Of a DNA stretch of 64,000 nt, positions 11,201 through 26,200 are shown piece by piece (the stretch's first letter is position 1; each line of letters starts with the position of its first letter). The stretch is from positions 9,448,546 through 9,512,545 of the forward strand of contig JABACO010000011.1 of the NCBI GenBank assembly GCA_013339895.1. Reading direction: 5' to 3'. The notes under the pieces were generated by a model. The model was not told the DNA's origin and made no database searches. It saw nothing but the letters and a program-made list of their open reading frames with translations. This DNA comes from Ephydatia muelleri (taxonomy: Eukaryota; Porifera; Demospongiae; Spongillida; Spongillidae). Made by a program: the position numbers and the translations under genes.

Positions 11201-14200
11201 TCATGGTAGAATGACAGCATCAACACAAAAGTCAACTGTCAACTGCATATTGTTATCAACATGAGCAGTAAATAGTTGTACTCACCTGTCAGAGTGGCAT
11301 TTCTGGATACCACCATTGTACCATTTGATGTAGCAGTGCACCTGTAGCTTCCTTCATCTCCAAACACTATACCATTTAATTTCAAACTGTTGCTATTTAT
11401 CCCCATCACATTGGATCTTCCTGCTAGATTGCCTCCTATGTGCTCCCATATGTACTGAGGAGGAGGAAAGGCCTCTGCCTCACACATCAAAGTCACATTG
11501 CCATTCACCACAGCTTGCACGTCACTGGGTTGAGTGATGATGATTGGAGTCACATACACTGTAGCACTAGCACTTCCATTGCCTGCTGCATTGGTCACGA
11601 CACATGTGTATGTGCCTCCATCAGAGGTGCCATTGGTTACATTCAACTGAAGTGTAGGTGTGGTCTGACCAGATGACCACGTATAGTTGTTGCCAGGTCC
11701 ACCCAGACCAGAGCAATTCAAAATGACAGTGGCATTGACAGGCACAGTGGTTGATGATGGAGTAACTGCAACACCAGCTGATGGAGACACTACAAAATGA
11801 AAATAACATGTAAATTACAATCTTGGGTGCAGAACATATTGATTTCTCTGTCCAATGTAATTCTACCCATTAAAATACATGCAATCAAGTATTATTTCAG
11901 TTGCTCTCTTTCCAACAAAACGAAAACAATAGATATCACTACATTATTGGGCACAGCATCCCATATGATATAGGCACACATAAATGTAGTACCATGCCTG
12001 CCCTTGGTACATTATACAAAGTTTTAATTCCATGCTACTGTCCTTTTACTCTAGAATGTAATGCCATAGTTGGTTTGCATGTAGAATATCAGTGACTTAC
12101 ATGAAATAGTGGCAATTCTGGATAGTACCATACTGCCATTTGATGTAACCTTACATATGTAGCTTCCCTCATCTCCAAAATATACTCCATTTAATTTTAA
12201 CCTGTTGCTGTTTATCCCCATCACTATGGATCTTCCTGTTAGATTGCCTCCCATGTGCTCCCATATGTACTGGGGAGGAGGAAAGGCCTCTGCCTCACAC
12301 ACCAATGTCACAATGTCATTCACCACAGCTAGCACGTCACTGGGTTGAGTGATGATGGTTGGAGTCACATACACTGTAGCACTAGCACTTCCATTGCCTG
12401 CTGCATTGGTCACAACACATGTGTATGTGCCTCCATCAGAGGTGCCATTGGTTACATTCAACTGAAGTGTGGGTGTGGTCTGACCAGATGACCACCTATA
12501 GGTGTTGCCAGGTCCACCCAGACCAGAGCAATTCAAAATGACAGTGGCATTGACAGCTACAGTGGTTGATGATGGAGTAACTGTAACACCAGTTGATGGA
12601 GACACTAAAATAGGAATACAAATTTAGTGCATAAAAAATCAGCCCAATGGCATTTTTGTTGATAAGTGCTTTTAATAACACCCTTGTAGCACGGAAAAGT
12701 ATATCTTTGATCAAAGGATGGCCAAGAGATATATCTACGCTCCCCCCCCCCTTCTCCCTCCATCTCCCCTAATGCCCACAAACATGCACTTTATGAAGAG
12801 TATACAATTGCAAAGCAAATATAGAATCCTCCAAAGTAGCTACTAATTGCTGTATGTTGTATGTCAGTATGTTTGTGATCACGTTTCCTTGCTTTTCATT
12901 ATACCTTCACCCTTAATCGAATGAAACAATTACAAAAACCCATTTTGAGCAGACCCCTCCCCCATCCCTACTTGCAGGTGATTGGATAGAACATGAAGGG
13001 CTCTACAAATCAAAATTGGAGGATGATGTCATTCACGTTCCTTGCCTGTGATTGAATTTTGCAGCAGCAAATCACTGCTTGAACTAATGATTTGTTTCAA
13101 AACATTTATTAGTGATTACTAATCCTAATACAACAATACATTCTAATAGGGTTTTGTGGAACGCAATCATATACTATCCTTTGCGAGTTAAATATTACTG
13201 TCATTTGGTATTATGTTTCATAACAGAATTGCTTAGAAAGCAAGTATTATACTTCAATCAATCAGTGGCTTACATGTAACAATGGCATTTCTGGATACCA
13301 CCGTTGTACCGTTAGATGTAGCACTGCATCTGTAGCTTCCTTCATCTCCAAACACTATACCATTTAATTTCAAACTGTTGCTGTTTATCCCCATCACATT
13401 AAATCTTCCTACTAGATTGCCTCCTATGTGCTCCCATATGTACTGGGGAGGAGGAAAGGCCTCTGCCTCACACACCAATGTCACATTGCCATTCACCACA
13501 GCTAGCACGTCACTGGGTTGAGTGATGATGATTGGAGTCACATACACTGTAGCACTAGCACTTCCATTGCCTGCTGCATTGGTCACAACACATGTGTATG
13601 TGCCTCCATCAGAGGTGCCATTGGTTACATTCAACTGAAGTGTGGATGTGGTCTGACCAGATGACCACCTATAGGTGTTGCCAGGTCCACCCAGACCAGA
13701 GCAATTCAAAATGACAGTGGCATTGACAGCTACAGTGGTTGATGATGGAGCAACTGTAACACCAGTTGATGGAGACACTAAAATAGGAATAATAAATTAG
13801 CGCCTGAAAAATCAGCCCAATGGCATTTTAGTTGATAAGTGCTTTTAATAACACCCTTGTAGCATGGAAAAGTACATCTTTGATCAAAGGATGGCCAAGA
13901 GATGTATCTACCCTCCCCCCCTCCCTCCATCTTCCCCTAATGCCCACAAACATGCAATGTATGAAGAGTATACAATTGCAAAGCAAATATAGAATCTTCT
14001 AAAGTAGCTACTAATTGCTGTATGTTGTATGTCAGTATGTTTGTGATCACGTTTCCTTGCTTTTAATTATACCTTCACCATTAAACGAATGAAATAATCG
14101 TTTTGAGCAAGCCCCTCTCCTTCCCCACTTGCAAACATAGTTGCTGGTGATTGGATAGCACTTGAGGGGCTCTACAAATCAAACTTGGAGCATGATGTCA

Positions 14201-17200
14201 TTCCCCTTCCTTGCCTGTGATTGAATTTTGCAGCAGCAAGCCACTGCTTGAACTAACGATTTGTTCCAAAACATTCATTAATCCTATTACAACAATATAC
14301 TCTAATAGGGTTTTGTGGAACACAATCATAAACTATATTACTGTCATTTGGTATTATATTTCATGCCAGAATAGCTTAGAAAGCAAGTACCAATCAGTGG
14401 CTTACATGTAACAATGGCATTTCTGGATACCACTGTTGTACCGTTAGATGTAGCACTGCATCTGTAGCTTCCTTCAACTCCAAACACTATACCATTTAAT
14501 TTCAAACTGTTGCTATTTATCCCCATCACATTGGATCTTCCTGCTAGATTGCCTCCTATGTGCTCCCATATGTACTGGGGAGGAGGAAAGGCCTCTGCCT
14601 CACACATCAATGTCACGTTGCCATTCACCACAGCTAGCACGTCACTGGGTTGAGTGATGATGGTTGGAGTCACATAAACTGTAGCACTAGCACTTCCATT
14701 GCCTGCTGCATTGGTCACAACACATGTGTATGTGCCTCCATCAGAGGTGCCATTGGTTACATTCAACTGAAGTGTGGATGTGGTCTGACCAGATGACCAC
14801 CTATAGGTGTTGCCAGGTCCACCCAGACCAGAGCAATTCAAAATGACAGTGGCATTGACAGGCACAGTGGTTGATGATGGAGTAACTGTAACACCAGTTG
14901 ATGGAGACACTAAAATAGGAATAAATAATTTAGTGCAGGAAAAATCAGCCCAATGGCATTTTAGTTGATAAGTGCTTTTAATAACACCCTTGTAGCACGG
15001 AAAAGTATATCTTTGATCAAAGGATGGCAAAGAGATGTATCTACCCTCCCTCCCCCCCTCCCTCCATCTTCCCCTAATGGCCACAAACGTGCACTGTATG
15101 AAGAGTATACAATTGCAAAGCAAATATAGAATTTTCTAAAGTAGCTACTAATTGCTGTATGTTGTATGTCAGTATGTTTGTGATCACGTTTCCTTGCTTT
15201 TCATTATACCTTCACCCTTAAGCGAATGAAATAATTACAAAAAAACCGTTTTGAGCAGGCCCCTCTCCTTCCCCACTTGCAAACATAGTTGCTTAGTTGC
15301 TGGTGATTGGATAGCACTTGAGGGGCTCTACAAATCAAACTTGGAGGATGATGTCATTCTCCTTTTTTGCCTGTGATTGAATTTTGCAGCAGCAAGCCAC
15401 TGCTTGAACTAACGATTTGTTTCAAAACATTCATTAATCCTATTACAACAAATATATTCTAATAGAGTTTTGTGGAACACAATCATAAACTATCCTTTGT
15501 GAGTTAAACATTACTGTCATTTGGTATTATATTTCATGCCAGAATTGCTTAGAAAGCAAGTACAATATTTCAATCAATCAGTGGCTTACATGTAACAATG
15601 GCATTTCTGGATACTACCGTTGTACCGTTAGATGTAGCACTGCATCTGTAGCTTCCTTCATCTCCAAACACTATACCATTTAATTTCAAACTGTTGCTGT
15701 TTATCCCCATCACATTGGATCTTCCTGCTAGATTGCCTCCTATGTGCTCCCATATGTACTGGGGAGGAGGAAAGGCCTCTGCCTCACACATCAATGTCAC
15801 GTTGCCATTCACCACAGCTAGCACGTCACTGGGTTGAGTGATGATGGTTGGAGTCACATACACTGTAGCACTAGCACTTCCATTGCCTGCTGCATTGGTC
15901 ACAACACATGTGTATACGCCTCCATCAGAGGTGCCATTGGTTACATTCAACTGAAGTGTGGATGTGGTCTGACCAGATGACCACCTATAGGTGTTGCCAG
16001 GTCCACCCAGACCAGAGCAATTCAAAATGACAGTGGCATTGACAGGCACAGTGGTTGATGATGGAGTAACTGTAACACCAGTTGATGGAGACACTAAAAT
16101 AGGAATAAATAATTTAGTGCAGGAAAAATCAGCCCAATGGCATTTTAGTTGATTAGTGCTTTTAATAACACCCTTGTAGCACGGAAAAGTATATCTTTGA
16201 TCAAAGGATGGCAAAGAGATGTATCTACCCTCCCCCCCTCCCTCCATCTTCCCCTAATGCCCACAAACATTAATTGCTGACAAGAGACAAGAACCGTATT
16301 CTACCACTCTTTTTTGGTTGCGATGCTAACTGAGTTTTTCCTTACTTCGCTCAGCAATCATGTGCCTTCAAGGAACCAGGTCATTTCATTCCCACTCACA
16401 ACACCATTCTATAGCTTTGGCCTGTGCAGAGGCAAAGGTCCACTGAACAATTTTTCATTTGGCCTCGTCTTTATTATTTATTTAATTAAATTTTTATTTT
16501 GTATCATGTCCTCGTCCACAATTGGTCACTGGGCAAGCCTGCAGCCTTTGACTTCTGTGTGACCTCTCCACTAAATTCACTTATCCTTTCGGAAGCGGGA
16601 GTGTCTTCAGGAGTGGCGGCTCAGGCCTCAGAGATAAGAAAACACAACAGTAATGATGCTAAATGTGTGGAATTAGGTTGGGTGTGCATCCCTTTGGTTG
16701 TCGAGACATACGGAGCATGGGGTCAAAAGGCAGTTAAAACTTTTGCGCAGTTGGCATCCAGGCTGGCAATTGCATGCTCCAAGCCTAAATCAGTCGTCAT
16801 AAATGAGATTTACGGATGGCTTAACACCTGCCTCATGAGATCCATTTCTTCGGCTATCCTCACCAGGATTGTGCCCTCATGAATTGTTATGTGTATGTAA
16901 TTGTGCGTCAGTGTATTTTATATTGCATATCTTTTGAATTGCCAGGTATTAATAGCAAAAAAAATTTTATGTATAATTGAATTAATTCTATTATATCCTT
17001 TGTGTAATATTGTTATCATAATTATCAACCATCTACAGTCGCCTCAGCCTCACACTCATGAGGCAGAATGACAGGGCAATTTTGGCCAGATGTGTCTCAC
17101 CAAACACCTGCTGTGACTATTAGTTATTTGTTATGCACTGTTGTACCGTTTTTAATTAGCACCTAGGTGCCACATTAATTATTAATCATAAAAAAAAAAA

Positions 17201-20200
17201 AGGTTAACAAAATAAAATAAAATAAACATGCACTAGTATACAATTGCAAAGCAAATATAGAATCTTCTATAGTAGCAACTAATTGCTGTATGTAATATGT
17301 ATGTCTGTTTGTGATCACGTTTCCTTGCTTTTCATTATACCTAGACCCTTAAGCGAATGAAATAATTACAAAAAAATGCTTTGAGCAGACTCCTCTCCTT
17401 CCCCACTTGCAAACATAGTTGCTGGTGATTGGATAGCACTTGAGGGGCTCTACAAATCAAACTTGGAGGATGAGGTCATTCCCCTTCCTTGCCTGTGATT
17501 GAATTTTGCAGCAGCAAGCCACTGCTTGAACTAACGATTTGTTTCAAAACATTCATTAATCCTATTACAACAATATAATCTAATAGGGTTTTGTGGAACA
17601 CAATCATAAACTATCCTTTGCGAGTTAAATATTACTGTCATTTGGTATTATATTTCATGCTAGAATTGCTTAGAAATCAAGTACAATATTTCAATCAATC
17701 AGTGGCTTACATGTAACAATGGCATTTCTGGATACCACCATTGTACCGTTAGATGTAGCACTGCATCTGTAGCTTCCTTCATCTCCAAACACTATACCAT
17801 TTAATTTCAAACTGTAGCTGTTGATCCCCATCACATTGGATCTTCCTGCTAGATTGCCTCCTATGTGCTCCCATATGTACTGGGGAGGAGGAAAGGCCTC
17901 TGCCTCACACATCAATGTCACGTTGCCATTCACCACAGCTAGCACGTCACTGGGTTGAGTGATGATGATTGGAGTCACATACACTGTAGCACTAGCACTT
18001 CCATTGCCTGCTGCATTGGTCACAACACATGTGTATGTGCCTCCATCAGAGGTGCCATTGGTTACATTCAACTGAAGTGTGGGTGTGGTCTGACCAGATG
18101 ACCACCTATAGGTGTTGCCAGGTCCACCCAGACCAGAGCAATTCAAAATGACACGGGCATTGACAGGCACAGTGGTTGATGATGGAGTAATTGTAACACC
18201 AGTTGATGGAGACACTAAAATAGGAATAATAATTTAGTGCAGGAAAAATCAGCCCAATGGCACTTTAGTTGGTAAGTGCTTTTAATAACACCCTTGTAGC
18301 ACGGAAAAGTATATCTTTGATCAAAGGATGGCCAAGAGATGTATCTACCCCTCCCCCCCTCCCTCCATCTTCCCCTAATGCTCACAAACATGCACTGTAT
18401 GAAGTATATACAATTGCAAAGCAAATACAGAATCTTCTAAAGTAGCTACTAATTGCTGTATGTAATATGTATGTCTGCTTGTGATAACGTTTCCTTGCTT
18501 TTCATTATACCTTCACCCTTAAACGAATGAAATAATTGCAAAAAAAAAACGTTTTGAGCAGGCCCCTCTCCTTCTCCACTTGCAAACATAGTTGCTGGTG
18601 ATTGGATAGCACTTGAGGGGCTCTACAAATCAAACTTGGAGGATGAGGTCATTCCCCTTCCTTGCCTGTGATTGAATTTTGCAGCAGCAAGCCACTGCTT
18701 GAAACAACGATTTGTTTCAAAACATTTATTAATCCTATTACAACAATATACTCTAATAGGGTTTTGTGGAACACAATCATAAACTATCCTTTGTGAGTTA
18801 AATATTACTGTCATTTGGTATTATATTTCATGCCAGAATTGCTTAGAAAGCAAGTACCAATAAGTGGCTTACATGTAACAATGGCAATTCTGGATACCAC
18901 CGTTGTACCGTTAGATGTAGCACTGCATCTGTAGCTTCCTTCATCTCCAAACACTATACCATTTAATTTCAAACTGTTGCTGTTTATCCCCATAACATTG
19001 GATCTTCCTGCTAGATTGCCTCCTATGTGCTCCCATATGTACTGGGGAGGAGGAAAGGCCTCTGCCTCACACATCAATGTCACGTTGCCATTCACCACAG
19101 CTAGCACGTCACTGGGTTGAGTGATGATGATTGGAGTCACATACACTGTAGCACTAGCACTTCCATTGCCTGCTGCATTGGTCACAACACATGTGTATGT
19201 GCCTCCATCAGAGGTGCCATTGGTTACATTCAACTGAAGTGTGGGTGTGGTCTGACCAGATGACCACCTATAGGTGTTGCCAGGTCCACCCAGACCAGAG
19301 CAATTCAAAATGACACGGGCATTGACAGGCACAGTGGTTGATGATGGAGTAATTGTAACACCAGTTGATGGAGACACTAAAATAGGAATAATAATTTAGT
19401 GCAGGAAAAATCAGCCCAATGGCACTTTAGTTGGTAAGTGCTTTTAATAACACCCTTGTAGCACGGAAAAGTATATCTTTGATCAAAGGATGGCCAAGAG
19501 ATGTATCTACCCCTCCCCCCCTCCCTCCATCTTCCCCTAATGCTCACAAACATGCACTGTATGAAGTATATACAATTGCAAAGCAAATACAGAATCTTCT
19601 AAAGTAGCTACTAATTGCTGTATGTAATATGTATGTCTGCTTGTGATAACGTTTCCTTGCTTTTCATTATACCTTCACCCTTAAACGAATGAAATAATTG
19701 CAAAAAAAAACGTTTTGAGCAGGCCCCTCTCCTTCTCCACTTGCAAACATAGTTGCTGGTGATTGGATAGCACTTGAGGGGCTCTACAAATCAAACTTGG
19801 AGGATGAGGTCATTCCCCTTCCTTGCCTGTGATTGAATTTTGCAGCAGCAAGCCACTGCTTGAAACAACGATTTGTTTCAAAACATTTATTAATCCTATT
19901 ACAACAATATACTCTAATAGGGTTTTGTGGAACACAATCATAAACTATCCTTTGTGAGTTAAATATTACTGTCATTTGGTATTATATTTCATGCCAGAAT
20001 TGCTTAGAAAGCAAGTACCAATAAGTGGCTTACATGTAACAATGGCAATTCTGGATACCACCGTTGTACCGTTAGATGTAGCACTGCATCTGTAGCTTCC
20101 TTCATCTCCAAACACTATACCATTTAATTTCAAACTGTTGCTGTTTATCCCCATAACATTGGATCTTCCTGCTAGATTGCCTCCTATGTGCTCCCATATG

Positions 20201-23200
20201 TACTGGGGAGGAGGAAAGGCCTCTGCCTCACACATCAATGTCACGTTGCCATTCACCACAGCTAGCACGTCACTGGGTTGAGTGATGATGGTTGGAGTCA
20301 CATACACTGTAGCACTAGCACTTCCATTGCCTGCTGCATTGGTCACAACACATGTGTATGTGCCTCCATCAGAGGTGCCATTGGTTACATTCAACTGAAG
20401 TGTAGGTGTGGTCTGACCAGATGACCACCTATAGGTGTTGCCAGGTCCACCCAGACCAGAGCAATTCAAAATGACAGTGGCATTGACAGCTACAGTGGTT
20501 GATGATGGAGTAACTGTAACACCAGTTGATGGAGACACTAAAATAGGAATAATTAATTTAGTGCAGGAAAAATCAGCCCAATGGCATTTTAGTTGATAAG
20601 TGCTTTTAATAACACCCTTGTAGCACGAAAAAGTATATCTTTGATCAAAGGATGGCAAAGAGATGTATCTACCCTCCCTCCCCCCCTCCTTCCATCTTTC
20701 CCTAATGCCCACAAACATGCACTGTATGAAGAGTATACAATTGCAAAGCAAATATAGAATCTTCTAAAGTAGCTACTAATTGCTGTATGTTGTATGTCAG
20801 TATATTTGTGATCACGTTTCCTTGCTTTTCATTATACCTTCACCATTAATCGAATGAAATAATTACATAAAAACATTTTGAGCAGGCCCCTCTCCAAAGT
20901 TGCAGGTGATTGAGGGAGCTCTACAAATCAAACTTGAAGGATGGTGTCATTTCCCCTTCCTCGCCTCTGTGAGTGAATTTTGCAGCAGCAAATCACTCCT
21001 TTTAATTAACAATTTGTTTCAAAACATTCATTAGTGAATACTAATCCTATTACAATAATATACTCTTATAGGGTTTTGTGGAACACAATCATATACTATC
21101 CTTTGCGAGTTAAATATTACTGTCATTTGGTATTATATTTCATGCCAGAATTGCTTAGAAAGCAAGTACAATATTTCAATCAATCAGTGGCTTACATGTA
21201 ACAATGGCATTTCTGGATACCACCGTTGTACCGTTAGATGTAGCACTGCATCTGTAGCTTCCTTCATCTCCAAACACTATACCATTTAATTTCAAACTGT
21301 TGCTGTTTATCCCCATCACATTGGATCTTCCTGTTAGATTGCCTCCTATGTGCTCCCATATGTACTGGGGAGGAGGAAAGGCCTCTGCCTCACACATCAA
21401 TGTCACAATGTCATTCACCACAGCTAGCACGTCACTGGGTTGAGTGATGATGGTTGGAGTCACATACACTGTAGCACTAGCACTTCCATTGCCTGCTGCA
21501 TTGGTCACAACACATGTGTATGTGCCTCCATCAGAGGTGCCATTGGTTACATTCAACTGAAGTGTGGGTGTGGTCTGACCAGATGACCACTGGTAGGTGT
21601 TGCCAGGTCCACCCAGACCAGAGCAATTCAAAATGACAGTGGCATTGACAGGCACAGTGGTTGATGATGGAGTAACTGTAACACCAGTTGACGGAGACAC
21701 TAAAATAGGAATAATAATTCATTGCAGGAAAAATCGGCCCACTGGCATTATGAACGTACTACAAGGTTTTTTTTTGTTTAACATACTACAAGGTTTTGAC
21801 CATTGTGGATTTATGTTTAACATAAAACTCAATTGCTGTAACTTACCAACGGTTGAAGTTATTGACAATTACATCATTTCACTATACCTATACCTTGCAC
21901 AATTATAATGCCGACGTTACAAGGTCCGATACCCCATCAGGTTTAAGACCTCTACATCTTTAGGTCGGAGCGTTCAATTTGCTTATGTGTACATAAAAGG
22001 GGTCATGTCTTTATTGAGTTGTTTAGTTAGTTAGTTTTGTCCTATCCATTACGAAGATACCATTGTGAAAAGTTAATGTACATTTTCCCGCTCAATTCTC
22101 CCGATAATTTCCCATATGTGCAGTTTTCCAAAATGATTGGCGCGAAACAACTGGGAAAATGTTCATTTACTTTGCACAGCTGTATCTCCATAACGCATAA
22201 TGTAAAAATTAAAGAACAGTACAAACCAATAGTAACAGGACCCCTCTATGTACACACCAAATTTGGAGCGAATTGAACACTCGTACCTAAAGTTGTAGAG
22301 TGCGCTTAAAATAAGGAGTCGATAGCTTTAACCGTTCGTAGGTTATAGCAATTTGAGTTTTATGTTACATACATAAATCCACAAGGGTCAAAATCTCATG
22401 GAATGTTCCAAGTGCTTTTAATAGCAACTTTGTAGAACAAAAATGTATGCCTACAGTGTATGATCAAGGGAGGGCAAAAACATGTACACGCCCCCCATCT
22501 TCCCCCACTGCCCACAAACATGCACTGTATGAAGATTATGAAATACAACAATTGCAAAGCAAATATAGAACCTTGATGTAGCTACTAATTACTGTATGTT
22601 GCTTGTCAGTGTGTCACCATAAATTTATTCCTTCACTTTTAAACAAATAAATGAAACTATAACAAAAAATCTTTTTGAGTGGGTCCCTCCCCATTACCCA
22701 CTTGCAAACATAGCTGCGGGTTTGGATAGGGCTCTACAAATCAAACTTGGAGGATGGTGTCATTACTTTGTTTTCTCATCCCCCTTCCTTGTCTGTAATT
22801 AAATTTAGCAAATCAGTCTGCTTTGAACAAACATTCATTAGTGATTATAATCCTATTACAATAGGATTTTGTGCAACACAATCATATACTATCCTTTGCG
22901 AGTTAAACATTTGGTATTATATCTCATGCCAGAATTGCTTAGAAATCAAGTACAATATTTCAATCAATCATTCACTTACACGTAACAATGGCATTTCTGG
23001 ATACCACCGTTGTACCATTTGATGTAGCACTGCATCTGTAGCTTCCTTCATCTCCAAACACTATACCATTTATTTCTAACCTGTTGCTGTTTATCCCAAT
23101 CACATTGGATCTTCCTGCTAGATTGCCTCCTATGTGCTCCCATATGTACTGAGGAGGAGGAAAGGCCTCTGCCTCACACATCAATGTCACATTGCCATTC

Positions 23201-26200
23201 ACCACAGCTAGCACATCACTGGGTTGAGTGATGATGATTGGAGTCACATACACTGTAGCACTAGCACTTCCATTGCCTGCTGCATTGGTCACAACACATG
23301 TGTATGTGCCTCCATCAGAGGTGCCATTGGTTACATTCAACTGAAGTGTAGGTGTGGTCTGACCAGATGACCACCTATAGGTGTTGCCAGGTCCACCCAG
23401 ACCAGAGCAATTCAAAATGACAGTGGCATTGACAGCTACAGTGGTTGATGATGGAGTAACTGTAACACCAGTTGATGGAGACACTAAAATAGGAATACAA
23501 ATTTAGTGCATGAAAAATCAGCCCAATGGCATTTTTGTTGATAAGTGGTTTTAACAGCACCTTGTAGCACGGAAAGTACATCTTTGATCAAAGGATGGCC
23601 AAGTGATGTATTTACCCCCCCCCCCCCCCCCCCCCTCACTCCATCTTCCCCTAATGCCCACAAACATACACTGTATAAAGATTATACAATTGCAAAGCAA
23701 ATATAGAACCTTCTAAAGTAGCTACTGATTGCTATGTTTGTGATCACGTTTCCTTGCTTTTCATTATACCTTCACCCTTAAACAAATGAAACAATTACAA
23801 AAAACAACATTTTGAGCAAGCCTCTCCCCCTTCCCCACTTGCAAACATGCAGATTTAGATAGCACTTGAGGGTCTCTACAAATCAAACTTGGAGGATGAT
23901 GTCATTCCCCCTTCCTTGCCTGTGATTTAATTTTGCAGTAGCAAATCACTGTATTGAACTAACAATTTGTTTCAAAACATTCATTAATCCTATTACAACA
24001 ATATATTCTAATAGGGTTTTGTGGAACACAATCATATACTATCCTTTGCAAGTTAAACATTTGGTATTATATCTCATGCCAGAATTGCTTAGAAATCAAG
24101 TACAATATTTCAATCAATCAGTGGCTTACATGTAACAATGGCATTTCTGGATACCACCGTTGTACCGTTAGATGTAGCACTGCATCTGTAGCTTCCTTCA
24201 TCTCCAAACACTATACCATTTAATTTCAAACTGTTGCTGTTTATCCCCATCACATTGAATCTTCCTGCTAGATTGCCTCCTATGTGCTCCCATATGTACT
24301 GGGGAGGAGGAAAGGCCTCTGCCTCACACATCAATGTCACAATGTCATTCACCACAGCTAGCACGTCACTGGGTTGAGTGATGATGATTGGAGTCACATA
24401 CACTGTAGCACTAGCACTTCCATTGCCTGCTGCATTGGTCACAACACATGTGTATGTGCCTCCATCAGAGGTGCCATTGGTTACATTCAACTGAAGTGTG
24501 GGTGTGGTCTGACCAGATGACCACATATAGGTGTTGCCAGGTCCACCCAGACCAGAGCAATTCAAAATGACAGTGGCATTGACAGGCACTGTGGTTGATG
24601 ATGGAGTAACTGTAACACCAGTTGATGGAGACACTACAATAGGAATAAAAATGTAGTGCAGGAAAAATCAGCCCAATGGCATTTTAGTTGATAAGTGCTT
24701 TTAATAGCAACCTGGTATCATGAAAAGGTACACCTATGATCAAAGAAGGGCAAAAACATGTACTCACCCCCCCCCCCCCCCCCCCCACAACGCCCACTAA
24801 CATGCACTGTATGAAATCATGAAATACACAATTGCAAAGCAAAAAAAGAACCTCCTGAGTAGCTAATAATTGCTGTTTGTTACAGGTCAGTATGCATTTA
24901 ATTGCTTTAAATTATACCTTCTCCCTTAAACAAATGAATGCAACTATTACAAAAAGTATTTTGAGTAGGTCCCTCCTCCTTCTCCATATGCAAACATAGT
25001 TGCAGATTTGGATAGCACTTGAGGGGCTGTACAAATCAAATTTGGAGGATGGTGTCATTACTTTGTTTTCTCATCCCTTCCATGCCTTTAATTAAATTTA
25101 ATAGCAGCAAATCACTACTTCGAACTAACGATTTGTTTCAAAACATTCATTAGTGAATACTAATCCTATTACAACAATATATTCTAATAGGGTTTTGTGG
25201 AACACAATCATAAACTATCCTTTGTGAGTTAAATATTACTGTCATTTAGTATTATATTTCATGCCAGAATTGCTTAGAAAGCAAGTATCAATCAGTGGCT
25301 TACATGTAACAATGGCATTTCTGGATACCACCATTGTACCGTTAGATGTAGCACTGCATCTGTAGCTTCCTTCATCTCCAAACACTATACCATTTAATTT
25401 CAAACTGTTGCTGTTTATCCCCATCACATTGGATCTTCCTGTTAGATTGCCTCCTATGTGCTCCCATATGTACTGGGGAGGAGGAAAGGCCTCTGCCTCA
25501 CACATCAATGTCACAATGTCATTCACCACAGCTAGCATGTCACTGGGTTGAGTGATGATGATTGGAGTCACATACACTGTAGCACTAGCACTTCCATTGC
25601 CTGCTGCATTGGTCACAACACATGTGTATACGCCTCCATCAGAGGTGCCATTGGTTACATTCAACTGAAGTGTGGATGTGGTCTGACCAGATGACCACCT
25701 ATAGGTGTTGCCAGGTCCACCCAGACCAGAGCAATTCAAAATGACAGTGGCATTGACAGGCACAGTGGTTGATGATGGAGTAACTGTAACACCAGTTGAT
25801 GGAGACACTAAAATAGGAATAAATAATCTAGTGCAGGAAAAATCAGCCCAATGGCACTTTAGTTGATAAGTGCTTTTAATAACACCCTTGTAGCACGGAA
25901 AAGTATATCTTTAATCAAAGGATGGCCAAGAGATGTATCTACCCCTCCCCCTCCCTCCATCTTCCCCTAATGCTCACAAACATGCACTGTATGAAGTATA
26001 TACAATTGCAAAGCAAATATAGAATCTTCTAAAGTAGCTACTAATTGCTGTATGTAATATGTATGTCTGTTTGTGATCACGTTTCCTTGCTTTTCATTAT
26101 ACCTTCACCCTTAAACGAATGAAATAATTGCAAAAAAACGTTTTGAGCAGGCCCCTCTCCTTCCCCACTTGCAAACATAGTTGCTTGTGATTGGATAGCA

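Larger units (their letters stand above)
6385..11285. other. 4.9-kb intron between the last Ig exon and the transmembrane exon
   Basis: No coding exon is recognisable. The intron carries the hAT-like element (7471-8409), the short inverted-repeat element (8686-8927) and two tandem long palindromes (8951-10511). The stretches 6385-7470 and 10512-11285 are AT-rich and hold nothing I recognise. Confidence 0.7.

Noticed and set aside
18215-19586. Two identical 69-codon frames and two identical 63-codon frames as possible small genes
   Set aside because: They lie in duplicated cassette introns; identity reflects the 1,161-bp duplication, not conserved coding.
22037-22276. 79-codon frame within the palindrome at 21749-22410
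   Set aside because: Overlaps the inverted-repeat element and has an antisense counterpart; no family.
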